DNA from: Leptospira meyeri
Lineage (GTDB): Bacteria > Spirochaetota > Leptospiria > Leptospirales > Leptospiraceae
Assembly (NCBI RefSeq): GCF_004368965.1
Contig: NZ_SORO01000004.1
Span: forward strand, 203,083 to 267,082
DNA: 64,000 nucleotides
Reading direction: 5' to 3'
The position numbers and the translations under genes are program-made. How positions within the stretch are numbered: position 1 is the first letter of the stretch; each line of letters starts with the position of its first letter. Positions 9,901-16,713 of the stretch are shown piece after piece. A model generated the notes under the pieces. The model saw only the letters and a list, made by a program, of their open reading frames with translations. It was not told the DNA's origin and made no database searches.

Positions 9901-10060
9901 TGAAAGAAATTTTGTAAGGTCCTGTATTGACTAAACTTCTTAATTGTAAGAAATCGCTTACTGATTGCATCAGTCCCTTGGACAAACTGGGAATACATGC
10001 CTGGAATAAAAATATGGGAACAAGGACTGCGGTCCTAAAAAATTTGGCAGGCGACATCAT
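6962..10060 (-). CDS. Large surface-type lipoprotein with three tandem beta-sandwich repeats and a parallel beta-helix
   Basis: A 1032-residue predicted lipoprotein. The signal peptide ends in LFQAC with the lipidated cysteine at about C22. Three imperfect repeats of about 85 residues follow (about 47-300). Each starts with a YxI-G-x-I/V-x-GL type strand, carries ...TQP.hPxQ.C... and ends in a strand with a second cysteine (SIMINC, NITIAC, IAITANC). Residues 300-405 look Ig-like. Residues 405 onward begin with YVADNPLGVDANDGLTP, a DUF1565-like entry, and continue as a right-handed parallel beta-helix with many NNxI, GI and I-N-T-I rungs. The layout suggests an outer-membrane-anchored adhesin or carbohydrate-binding protein; function is inferred. 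Its start is divergent from the TRIC-like gene. Confidence 0.88.
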   Translation of the reverse strand: MMSPAKFFRTAVLVPIFLFQACIPSLSKGLMQSVSDFLQLRSLVNTGPYKISFTVSGLLGSGLVIGLNSGTETINVNADGNFEFTTTLTTGSTFNVSIKTQPTLPTQVCSVSGGMGVVGFGNVTSIMINCDPLKYTIGGTITGLDGITGLVLTNSVDGSTLNVAVASGTFAFTQTYLDGTTYNVSVTTQPNHPVQNCLTTNGAGAIAGANVTNITIACTSIAFPIEVTAVGIASGTLTIRNNNSEYLSISANGLHRFPTNIVTNNSYSLQIVSTPAGHQCTLSSTTGVVTGNIAITANCFSVLSIGPSNGGVLKPLESIKLQFSDEINAGSCTGSTGTLNTNLSLAIQFTVSTTNFANDTLTVTPAATDSWMSGHKTLTLNCNSVGGYPLSSTVNILYLIPSNLRYVADNPLGVDANDGLTPLTPKRNIQLAINSFGGCPAGDCAVLVEGGSYDPAFVGGTIQLVSGISLYGGYVPGSGFTTWDPNSHSSVILMDTTPAGCAVATATSPCASITGDTTVTNNVTISGFTIKGGPDTAPYMAGVFLDSTNNVRLINNIISAGYGINGSYGVLAINSNPYLILNTIDGGECTTANCSAIGLSMASTSPISPILLTNSISGGSSAIISANSKGIQFSGTSTITVSNIRGNEIASKDLDTSAGATTLSVAFDVTSGASAGSNGTLAGNLITAGKGIQSVGMRIQVASAIEIGSPTQGNIIISGNGVTNTHGIYLSAGGHVVRRNLINIGKADNLTGNSQASGIYVTGGGTSTIENNTIEGGKVTSSSSATLYGIKLNSPTATSRIAGNYIRLGTSTGVTTSTTTAGINLDTPSNALIANNWIQNGPDLSSYNSFGIEVVASFSGLRIYHNSISGGATSVAGKGTPIFLKTPTNSADIQNNILLLTNDISGNACIINSGPGIQTAMKYNVFHHCNELVSQNGTSYTELCGGGIPSTATCVSPIGILGNFGNNLKLDPKFVSDFGTIAVYTPTSATSCLITRSPNLLIADSINGNGTRPGGDGAVSLGAVEYEFPCTP

Positions 10061-10142
10061 TTCTCTATTCTATACAACAATTGAAGGGTGGAAACATTGT
10101 CATTTTGTTTCCGTCTAATTTGCTAAAAGTAGGATAAAAACT

Positions 10143-10769
10143 GTGGATTTTAGTTTTTCTTATTACATCGGGCTTTCTGGAATCATGGTATTTACTATAT
10201 CTGGGGCACTGGCTGCTCTGGAGCATAAAGACCATCACCATGATTTATTCAGCGTATTTTTTACTGGATTCATCACTGCCATCGGTGGAGGAACTTTAAG
10301 AGACATCACTTTAGGAAATTATCCAGTTTCATGGGTAAGGGATGAGAATATCCTTTGGGCCATATTTGTTGGCTTTTTACTAGTGATCCTTTTGCCAGGG
10401 ATTTTGGCAAAATTAAGAGATGAATTGTTTTTATTCGATACTTTAGGGATTGGAATTTATACAGTCCTCGGAACAAGAATTGCTTTAGACCACGGTGTTA
10501 ATTTTTTTGCCTCCGCACTTCTTGGAATGATTTCTGCTATTTTCGGAGGAGTCATTCGAGACACACTGATGAATGAAGTCCCATTTATTTTTCGGAAAGA
10601 AATATACGCTACTGCTTGTTTGGTGGGATCTGTTTTGTATATCGTTTTAAATGAATGGAATTTAGATGCCAATTGGAATTTAGTAATCTCCGCAACAGTC
10701 GTTGTTGGAATCAGAGTCGTAGCTGTTCGTTATAATTTGGGTCTTCCTAAGATCAAAATATTTGATTAA
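10143..10769 (+). CDS. TRIC cation channel / UPF0126 family membrane protein
   Basis: A 208-residue, nearly all-hydrophobic protein with about seven transmembrane segments and an internal duplication. The two halves carry the glycine-rich signatures GGGTLRDITLG (about residues 50-60) and FGGVIRDTLMNE (about 138-149). From family knowledge, UPF0126/YicG proteins are bacterial homologues of trimeric intracellular cation channels and conduct monovalent cations. The start is GTG at 10143, giving MDFSFSYYIGLSG; length is typical. It is transcribed away from the beta-helix lipoprotein gene and appears monocistronic. Confidence 0.9.
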   Translation: MDFSFSYYIGLSGIMVFTISGALAALEHKDHHHDLFSVFFTGFITAIGGGTLRDITLGNYPVSWVRDENILWAIFVGFLLVILLPGILAKLRDELFLFDTLGIGIYTVLGTRIALDHGVNFFASALLGMISAIFGGVIRDTLMNEVPFIFRKEIYATACLVGSVLYIVLNEWNLDANWNLVISATVVVGIRVVAVRYNLGLPKIKIFD

Positions 10770-10966
10770 TTAGTACGCAAACGTAGTAAAATAACGGATT
10801 AAACACATCTTTGTTTTCGTACTTACCGCAAGAATTTTAAGGTTTCGCTATTTTATTGTTAAACGCTTGCGCTAGCAAAATATTTCCTTTCAATGGAGTT
10901 GGAATGTCGTCATTCATAATGACTTAGGGAATTCCCTTCCGATACTCCTTCACCATTTGAGGTATT
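10770..10966. other. Intergenic region upstream of the GHKL-HDOD gene
   Basis: About 200 AT-rich bases between the TRIC-like gene and the HDOD gene. No ORF, RNA gene or strong hairpin is visible. It probably holds the promoter of the downstream gene, but I cannot point to a convincing -35/-10 pair. Confidence 0.4.
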
Positions 10967-12487
10967 ATGGCAAGTCCAAAGGCTGTCACATTAGAATACA
11001 AACAAGACTTAGGTCTTCATTCGAATATTGATGATATCAATCATCCCATTGTAGAAAATGCCCCATTTCACTTTAAGTTTTTTCAAATTACAGATGAAGT
11101 AGAGAATACTTTATTTCAAGTGTTAGATCGATTTTTGTTACAACTTGATCTAATCATTGTTAGAGATTCTGTTTTAGCCGCAATGAAAGAAACCGTGACT
11201 AACGCAATTAAGGCAAATGCAAAACGTGTGTTTTTTAAAAATAGGGCAAGTAATATCGAAGATCAAAATGAATATGAAGCTGGTATTGCCGAATTTAAAA
11301 AAACATATCTAGAAAATCGAGAAATCATTGAAGACTCTCTTCAAAGAAATAATTTTGGTGTTTTCGTTTCCTTTATACATAACAAGAGTTTGATGCGTAT
11401 TCGGATCATGAATAATGTACAGCTCACTCCAGCAGAATCAGCAAGAATCAAAGAAAGAATCGATAAGGCAAAAACATATAACGATTTGGCTGATGCTTTC
11501 GTGGACATGTCAAACGAACAGGAAGGTGCTGGTCTTGGATTGATTATGACACTTATGATGTTACGTAATGACGGATTGGGTGACTCAGCATTTAAATTTG
11601 AGTCAAGCGAAAACAAAACAGTTTTTATGATTGATATCCCGTCTAAAGTTTCCAAAGAAAACCAACAGTTGGAAAAAATAGACAATATAGTTTCACAAAT
11701 TGATAATCTCCCTACTTTCCCGAAAGCAATTAAGGATATCCAGGAAGCCATTGATAAACCAAACTCAAGTATTGGAACGATTGCGGAGATGATTAAAAAA
11801 GACATCGCACTTTCTGCCAATATTTTAAAACTTTCGAATTCGGCTGCATTTCGTCGCGGGGGAAGAGTTGAAAGTTTAGATCGCGCAATCCAACTCATTG
11901 GACTAAAAGAACTACAAACATTGCTTTATAGTTTGGGAACAAAACAAATGTTAGAGGATAAGTTCCCTGCATTTACCGCAATTTGGGAAAAATCAAACGA
12001 ATCTGCTTTTTATTGTAAAGCAATTGGGCAAAAAATGGGTATGAACAAAGCAGACCTTAGCAATTTGATTGCGGCATCGCTTTTACATGATATAGGGGAA
12101 ATTTTGCTTTTATCTTTCGACAAACAACATATGTCAAAAATTAAAACCTATTCCAATTCGAGAGAAATTGCATCTACTATCAGTATGGAAGAATCTGCCA
12201 TTGGTATCACACATTCAAAGTTAGGTGCAATGGTTGGCGAAAAATGGAATTTCCCAATTCTTTATACAAAAGCAATGGAATTTCACCATCGCCCTCTGCT
12301 TGCAGACGATGTTTATGCAGATATTGTATTTCCCATTTATTTGAGTGATATGATGATTTCCATCAATGCAAAAGAAGCAAAATCATCGGAGATTCCAGCT
12401 GAGATTCTCAAACTTTGTAAGTTTCAATCTAAATCTGAATTTGATTCTTTTCGGACAAAAATTAGAGAACAGTTTTTATCTTATTAA
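10967..12487 (+). CDS. HDOD-domain signalling protein with N-terminal GHKL ATPase-like domain
   Basis: A 506-residue fusion. The N-terminal 230 residues look like a GHKL (histidine-kinase-type) ATPase fold: an N-box-like KETVTNAIKANAKR at about 74-87, and GAGLGLIMTLMML followed by a final strand (KTVFMIDIPS) near 185-230. No phosphoacceptor histidine domain is present. Residues about 240-440 are an HDOD domain (LPTFPKAIKDI, IAEMIKKDIALSANILKLSNSA, AASLLHDIGEILL). HDOD proteins act in bacterial signalling, often linked to chemotaxis or c-di-GMP. The ATPase half might bind another signalling protein in the manner of an anti-sigma kinase. The start ATG at 10967 has a weak TTGAGG Shine-Dalgarno. 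It is convergent with msrA. Confidence 0.85.
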   Translation: MASPKAVTLEYKQDLGLHSNIDDINHPIVENAPFHFKFFQITDEVENTLFQVLDRFLLQLDLIIVRDSVLAAMKETVTNAIKANAKRVFFKNRASNIEDQNEYEAGIAEFKKTYLENREIIEDSLQRNNFGVFVSFIHNKSLMRIRIMNNVQLTPAESARIKERIDKAKTYNDLADAFVDMSNEQEGAGLGLIMTLMMLRNDGLGDSAFKFESSENKTVFMIDIPSKVSKENQQLEKIDNIVSQIDNLPTFPKAIKDIQEAIDKPNSSIGTIAEMIKKDIALSANILKLSNSAAFRRGGRVESLDRAIQLIGLKELQTLLYSLGTKQMLEDKFPAFTAIWEKSNESAFYCKAIGQKMGMNKADLSNLIAASLLHDIGEILLLSFDKQHMSKIKTYSNSREIASTISMEESAIGITHSKLGAMVGEKWNFPILYTKAMEFHHRPLLADDVYADIVFPIYLSDMMISINAKEAKSSEIPAEILKLCKFQSKSEFDSFRTKIREQFLSY

Positions 12488-12498
12488 GAATCTTTAGA

Positions 12499-13191
12499 TC
12501 ATTTTAATCCATTCTTTGATTTTCTATATAGATTGTACCTGGATTGGAATTCTTGGTATCTTGGAATGGAGACCGCCTGAACATAAGATTGGTTTGGGTT
12601 TGATTTGATAAAATTTTGGTGATACAGTTCTGCCTGGTAAAATTCTTTTAGTTCTTGGTATTCAGTGACAATTGGATTTTTCCAAATTTGTTTTTTCTCT
12701 ATTTCCTTTTGAATCGATTTTGCTATTTTTAATTCCAAATCTGAAGAGTAGAATAAAATCGATCGGTAAGAAGACCCTTCATCTGGTCCCTGTCGATTAA
12801 AAGTAGTGGGATCGTGTGAAAGAAAAAAGATTCTGCATAATTCCGCATAATCGATCTTAGATGGATCATAATATACAAGGACTGTTTCGGCGTGTCCTGT
12901 GGTTTCGGTGTTTACTAATTCATAATTAGGGTTTTTTGTGTGTCCACCGGCATAACCCGAGATCACTTCTGTGACACCGGGAATAGATTCAAAAATATGT
13001 TCTGAACACCAAAAACAACCTTCCGCAAAGGCTGCAATTTTTTGACCTTCTTTTGGCTGTAAAGCTAGTTTTTGGATCTCTGTTGTTTTGTCAGAAAAAA
13101 GTTGGCAATGGAGTTGAAGAAAGGCAAACAAAAAGACAAATGCCAAAATCGAAAGAGGTAGGGTCCGAAATATTTTTGTAACTGATTGCAT
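12499..13191 (-). CDS. msrA: Peptide methionine sulfoxide reductase A, exported form
   Basis: A 230-residue protein. The MsrA core starts at about residue 50 with the catalytic motif GCFWC (C59 nucleophile, C62), followed by the typical GVTEVISGYAGG and a GHAETVLVYYDP segment. MsrA reduces the S-epimer of methionine sulfoxide in oxidised proteins. The N-terminus has a hydrophobic segment (residues 13-27) ending in LQLHC, so the enzyme is probably exported and may be lipidated at C29. That would place it in the periplasm for envelope oxidative-damage repair. Recycling cysteines in the C-terminal tail are not evident. The next minus-strand gene upstream is a small membrane protein. Confidence 0.93.
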   Translation of the reverse strand: MQSVTKIFRTLPLSILAFVFLFAFLQLHCQLFSDKTTEIQKLALQPKEGQKIAAFAEGCFWCSEHIFESIPGVTEVISGYAGGHTKNPNYELVNTETTGHAETVLVYYDPSKIDYAELCRIFFLSHDPTTFNRQGPDEGSSYRSILFYSSDLELKIAKSIQKEIEKKQIWKNPIVTEYQELKEFYQAELYHQNFIKSNPNQSYVQAVSIPRYQEFQSRYNLYRKSKNGLK

Positions 13192-13233
13192 ACCATATTA
13201 GATTGCCAATCATTTAAGAATCAGAAGAAAAAG

Positions 13234-13761
13234 TTATGGAGGAGTGACGTCTTTTTCTTCTGGAAATGGGGTTTGGTTGGGATTTGACCTTCTGGGGATT
13301 CCGCCACTTTGGTATACGAAGATACCTTTTGACCCGGAAAAACTTGCCATTGGTTTGTAAAAATTTTGTTTGATAAAGTAACCAAAAATGGTCACGGAAA
13401 GGGAAAGAGTATAAATCCAGGTTTCAGAATGACCACCATATCCAAAAACGAAGGAACCGGAAAGTATGAGTGTCTGACTCAGTAACCAAACAGTAGTTCG
13501 GTTGATGAGGAAATGATACCAACCAATTTCTGTGATTTGGTTTCGAATGCCCTGCAATAAAATCCCTACAACTGGAATTCGAAGTAAAAAACCCAAGAGC
13601 CCAAAGACCACAATAAAGATTAGGAGTAACCAAAAGGAAGAGAACACAAGGTTCCACCAAAAAAGGAATTGGAGCGGAGCAATGAGTCCTGTCGGCCAAG
13701 AAAAGTTAGCGGAAAAAAAGGAGATGAGAATCCAAAAGAATGTGAGATAAAAACCGAACAC
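13234..13761 (-). CDS. Unidentified four-to-five-TM membrane protein
   Basis: A 175-residue hydrophobic protein. Hydrophobic stretches at about residues 3-20, 27-60 (probably two helices), 88-108 and 117-135 suggest four to five membrane helices. A polar C-terminal tail includes GGIPRRSNPNQTPFPEEKD. I recognise no family. Downstream by 42 bp is msrA; upstream lies the TauE-like gene, with all three on the minus strand. The start at 13761 is the first ATG and gives a membrane N-terminus, but a downstream start cannot be excluded. Confidence 0.6.
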   Translation of the reverse strand: MFGFYLTFFWILISFFSANFSWPTGLIAPLQFLFWWNLVFSSFWLLLIFIVVFGLLGFLLRIPVVGILLQGIRNQITEIGWYHFLINRTTVWLLSQTLILSGSFVFGYGGHSETWIYTLSLSVTIFGYFIKQNFYKPMASFSGSKGIFVYQSGGIPRRSNPNQTPFPEEKDVTPP

Positions 13762-13815
13762 GAGTGAATGGAAACTGAAAACCAGTGTTCCTGCAAGGAA
13801 AAATTTATTTCATTC

Positions 13816-14181
13816 TTATTTCGGAAAAAAAATCATTTTAAGGCCAACGATTACGGTAAAGATTCCAAAAAATCGAGACAGAGTGGTGGTATCAATTTTG
13901 GCTGCCATCCCTGCGCCAAAAATACTTCCGAGAATAAATCCTGCACTGATAAAAGCTGCAGCAAAGAGATTGGTTTCTCCTCGCGTATAATAAATATAAG
14001 CTGCAACAATTCCAATGGGGGGAACCATAGCAGCCAGAGTGGTTCCTTGTGCTAGTTTTTGATTAAAGTCAAAAAAATAAACAAGTGCCGGGACAAGGAG
14101 GATTCCGCCTCCAATTCCCACAAGCCCACCAAGAATTCCTGCACCTACACCTAACAATAAAAATAAAATTCCTAAGCTCAT
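13816..14181 (-). CDS. Half-length TauE/SafE family sulfite exporter-like membrane protein
   Basis: A 121-residue membrane protein with four hydrophobic segments. Its glycine-rich start (GVGAGILGGLVGIGGGILLVPALV, residues 11-34) is the signature repeat of the TauE/SafE (DUF81) family. Full-length members are about 250 residues and contain two such halves, so this is a half-size version that presumably dimerises. The family moves sulfur-containing anions such as sulfite out of the cell. The first codon overlaps the end of the persulfide-dioxygenase-like gene by four bases, which supports a shared sulfur function. Confidence 0.87.
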   Translation of the reverse strand: MSLGILFLLLGVGAGILGGLVGIGGGILLVPALVYFFDFNQKLAQGTTLAAMVPPIGIVAAYIYYTRGETNLFAAAFISAGFILGSIFGAGMAAKIDTTTLSRFFGIFTVIVGLKMIFFPK

Positions 14182-14891
14182 GATACTTTCCCACAGGCAC
14201 GATTGGCAGGCACTGCTTCATGAATTTTTTTTGGTTCAGGGAGGTTCAAATTTTCCATAATTTCTTTAAACTCTTGGAGAGATTTCCCGGCGATTCTAGG
14301 ATTCAATAGTTTTTCCTCACCAATGGTTGTGGAAAGAAATCCTTTGTAATCATGTCCGGGTAGAACGATTGTTTCATCTGGTAAGGAAAAAAGTTTTTTT
14401 GTGATAGAGTTGTACAATTCATCAGCACTCCCACCTTGGAAGTCGGTTCGCCCGCAACCACGAACAAAAAGTGCATCTCCAGAAAAGAGATACAATCCAT
14501 TTAACAAAAGAGATATGGAACAAGGTGTATGACCGGGTGTATGAATGACTAAAAACTTGAGATTCCCAACATAAAATGAATCTCCATCTTTTAAAAATTT
14601 TGAGGCGCAAACGGCACCAGAGTTTTCTGAAGCATAAGATTCACAATTGGTTTTGTCCCTCAAATTCCCCGCAGAGGTGATATGATCTGCATGCATATGT
14701 GTTTCTACAGTAAGTGATAAACTATACCCAAGTTCCTGGATATAGTTTAGATCTCTTTCTAATCGTTCCAGTACAGGATCAACAAGAACGGATTGTTTGG
14801 ATTTTTGATCGAGGATTAGGTAAGTCCAAGTCCCTGATTCTAAATCATAAAGTGGCCGGATTTCTAAATTTTCTTTTGTATTGGTTATCAT
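14178..14891 (-). CDS. MBL-fold hydrolase of the ETHE1/persulfide dioxygenase-like group
   Basis: Starting at ATG 14891 (MITNTKENLEIRPL) gives 237 residues; a start 15 codons further upstream at 14936 is open but lacks family-like sequence. A purine-rich AAGGAGA lies just upstream of the chosen ATG. The metallo-beta-lactamase motif is THMHADH with downstream HTPGHTP, GDALFVRGCGRTDF and LPGHDYKG, characteristic of ETHE1/glyoxalase-II-like persulfide dioxygenases that oxidise glutathione persulfide to sulfite. Coupling to a TauE-like sulfite exporter and divergence from a rhodanese fit sulfide/persulfide detoxification. A glyoxalase II role is less likely given the context. Confidence 0.88.
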   Translation of the reverse strand: MITNTKENLEIRPLYDLESGTWTYLILDQKSKQSVLVDPVLERLERDLNYIQELGYSLSLTVETHMHADHITSAGNLRDKTNCESYASENSGAVCASKFLKDGDSFYVGNLKFLVIHTPGHTPCSISLLLNGLYLFSGDALFVRGCGRTDFQGGSADELYNSITKKLFSLPDETIVLPGHDYKGFLSTTIGEEKLLNPRIAGKSLQEFKEIMENLNLPEPKKIHEAVPANRACGKVS

Positions 14892-14960
14892 ATTAGAAAC
14901 ATCTCTCCTTTTGGTACAAATACAGTGGATTCCCAAAATTTAGGGATTGGAATGGTTTTA

Positions 14961-14985
14961 ATACCATACCCCCTATAGTATATAG
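14961..14985. promoter_or_regulatory. FrmR/CsoR-like operator between divergent sulfur genes
   Basis: The segment ATACCCCCTATAGTAT (14966-14981) has inverted ATAC/GTAT ends around a C-tract. The same region reads TATACTATAGGGGGTATGG on the minus strand. C/G-tract operators flanked by ATAC/GTAT arms are typical of the CsoR/RcnR/FrmR/CstR repressor family; CstR members sense persulfide. The site lies between the start of the persulfide-dioxygenase-like gene (minus) and the rhodanese gene (plus), so one site could control both. The regulator gene itself is not in this window. Confidence 0.5.
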
Positions 14986-15037
14986 ATTCTGTTGACGAAA
15001 AATTCGGCAACTAGAAATTGGGGAAAAAGGAGAAAGT

Positions 15038-15382
15038 ATGAAATCTTTCCTAATTTTCGGAGTCATCGTTGGATTCCTTTTTGTTTTTGTAAAACGCATC
15101 CAATCCAAAGGAGAAAAAGATATGGTAAAACAATGGATTCAAGATGGGGCTGTTGTTGTTGATGTGCGAACCCAGTCAGAATTTGCGGAAGGTCATTATG
15201 CTGGTGCGATGAATATTCCTGTGGATGTTCTTCCGAACCAAATCAATCGATTAAAAGACAAAGGAGCAAAAATCATTGTTTATTGTCGATCTGGCGCAAG
15301 GAGCGAAAGAGCAAAACAAATCTTACAATCTAGTGGATATTCCTCTGTTTTAAATGCAGGTGGTCTTTCTGATATGCCATAG
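15038..15382 (+). CDS. Membrane-anchored rhodanese-like sulfurtransferase
   Basis: A 114-residue single-domain rhodanese with an N-terminal hydrophobic anchor (residues 3-18). The domain runs from about 28 to 112 with DVRTQSEFAEGHYAGAMNIP and the active-site loop CRSGAR with catalytic cysteine C83. Such GlpE/PspE-like proteins transfer sulfane sulfur to thiol or cyanide acceptors. The anchor suggests membrane localisation, with the domain probably on the periplasmic side. It is divergent from the persulfide-dioxygenase/TauE pair and shares their regulatory region. A GGGGAAAAAGGAG tract provides the ribosome-binding site. Confidence 0.9.
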   Translation: MKSFLIFGVIVGFLFVFVKRIQSKGEKDMVKQWIQDGAVVVDVRTQSEFAEGHYAGAMNIPVDVLPNQINRLKDKGAKIIVYCRSGARSERAKQILQSSGYSSVLNAGGLSDMP

Positions 15383-15401
15383 ACTGCTATCGATTTGATT
15401 A

Positions 15402-16598
15402 TTACGATACTGCACCGGTAGGAATTTTTGATTTATATCGGTGTAAAGTATACAAGTCAGAAAGTCTGCTTTGGTCTTCGAGTGAAAGTTCCAAAAATTC
15501 AGCTCCCATATGGTATTTATGAAAGCCAAATTCCTCTTTTCTGACTACTTTGATCTTTGCATTGATTTCTTGGTTTGTATCTGATTCACGAAGTTTGACA
15601 TCGAAAGATTCGTTTAACATGATGTCATCTTCCGTATCAAAGGCGATTCCTGTCACAGAAATATTTTTAGAAATGGTTTTGAGAGTTTTATCTGGTAGGA
15701 TAAAAAGAAGTTCAAGGTTGGCATCAAAACGCAAACTACTTCTTTTTTCATTGGAATAAGCCACAATTTGATTTTTGCCGGAATATTTGGCAGTATACAG
15801 GGCCCGGTCTGCTAAGTCATACATCTCTTCGCAAGTTTTGACTTTTTCAGGATAAGATACAATCCCTCCACTGAGTGTCACAGACTTCCCGCTTAATTGG
15901 ATGGTGCGGCAAGCTTCCAAAAGTTTTTCTGATGCAATGAGTGCTTGTTCTTCATTTGTTTGTGGAAAAATCACAGCAAACTCTTCCCCACCAATGCGAC
16001 AAGCTGTGTCTTCCATTCGTAAACAAGATGTGATCTGTTTTGCAACCTTTGCTAAAATCTCATCACCTGTGGTATGACCATAGGTATCATTGATTTTTTT
16101 GAAATCATCAATGTCAATGATGAGAAGTGTAAGGTTTTGGTTGTATCTAGTTGATTGTTTGAATTCGCGAATGAGTGAGGTTTCGAAATGCCTACGATTG
16201 TATAATCTCGTTAGCTCATCAACTAATATCAGTTTTTCGGTATCAGCAAAGAGTTTCATCTCTATCGTTTTAGGATTTTTGATTTTTGGATTGATGTTGG
16301 TAAAATAATCAAATAAAGCAACGCGAAAACCCACTTGGCGGCCCATACATTGATTGAGTTTTGTCTGGTTTTGGATGATTTCTGACCAAATGGATTCAGA
16401 CTCATTTTCCGGAATTTCCAGTGATGTCAGAACTTTTAAAATCGCAGAATAAATTTGTGAATCTTCTAAATGATACGCAGTAAGGTCTTTGATTTTTTGG
16501 AATAGAAACTCTTCATGATTTGGATTTTCTTCCAAAATGGCCATGATGGTATCTTCGATTCTTTGACCGGGGCGGTTCGTTGCATTGGGTTTTAACAT
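15402..16598 (-). CDS. GGDEF-PilZ protein (diguanylate cyclase with c-di-GMP receptor domain)
   Basis: A 398-residue soluble protein. Residues about 1-115 are an alpha-helical N-terminal region without a recognised domain. The GGDEF domain (about 122-280) has an intact active site GGEEF at 203-207. An RxxD inhibitory-site motif (RMED, 194-197) ends five residues before it, the normal position for product inhibition. The C-terminal PilZ domain (about 283-390) has RSSLR (RxxxR) and NISVTG ((D/N)xSxxG), so it should bind c-di-GMP. The protein can probably both make and sense c-di-GMP. A large nested stem-loop lies upstream, between this gene and the chemoreceptor gene. Confidence 0.93.
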   Translation of the reverse strand: MLKPNATNRPGQRIEDTIMAILEENPNHEEFLFQKIKDLTAYHLEDSQIYSAILKVLTSLEIPENESESIWSEIIQNQTKLNQCMGRQVGFRVALFDYFTNINPKIKNPKTIEMKLFADTEKLILVDELTRLYNRRHFETSLIREFKQSTRYNQNLTLLIIDIDDFKKINDTYGHTTGDEILAKVAKQITSCLRMEDTACRIGGEEFAVIFPQTNEEQALIASEKLLEACRTIQLSGKSVTLSGGIVSYPEKVKTCEEMYDLADRALYTAKYSGKNQIVAYSNEKRSSLRFDANLELLFILPDKTLKTISKNISVTGIAFDTEDDIMLNESFDVKLRESDTNQEINAKIKVVRKEEFGFHKYHMGAEFLELSLEDQSRLSDLYTLHRYKSKIPTGAVS

Positions 16599-16637
16599 AG
16601 CACGCTAAAGGTTATCAATTTATTTCCTACGATTACC

Positions 16638-16692
16638 CAAAGTTTTAGAAAAGGCACCTGTTGTAAAGACAGGTTTTATCTCTAAAACTTTG
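16638..16692 (-). terminator. Nested stem-loop between the chemoreceptor and GGDEF-PilZ genes
   Basis: CAAAGTTTTAGA (16638-16649) and TCTAAAACTTTG (16681-16692) are perfect 12-bp arms. Inside them ACCTGT and ACAGGT form a second 6-bp stem with a 7-base loop. The structure lies 22 bases past the chemoreceptor stop and upstream of the GGDEF-PilZ start, both on the minus strand. A terminator or an intercistronic RNA-processing/stability element is likely. Confidence 0.55.
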
Positions 16693-16713
16693 TTCAGAAT
16701 AGAGGGAAATCCC

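Noticed and set aside
7056..10118. Several plus-strand ORFs inside the beta-helix lipoprotein gene
   Set aside because: They are antisense to a long repetitive gene whose own reading frame has a lipobox and regular repeats.
14893..15108. 71-residue minus-strand ORF between the sulfur genes
   Set aside because: It overlaps the rhodanese start, its anchor and the operator region, and has no family features.
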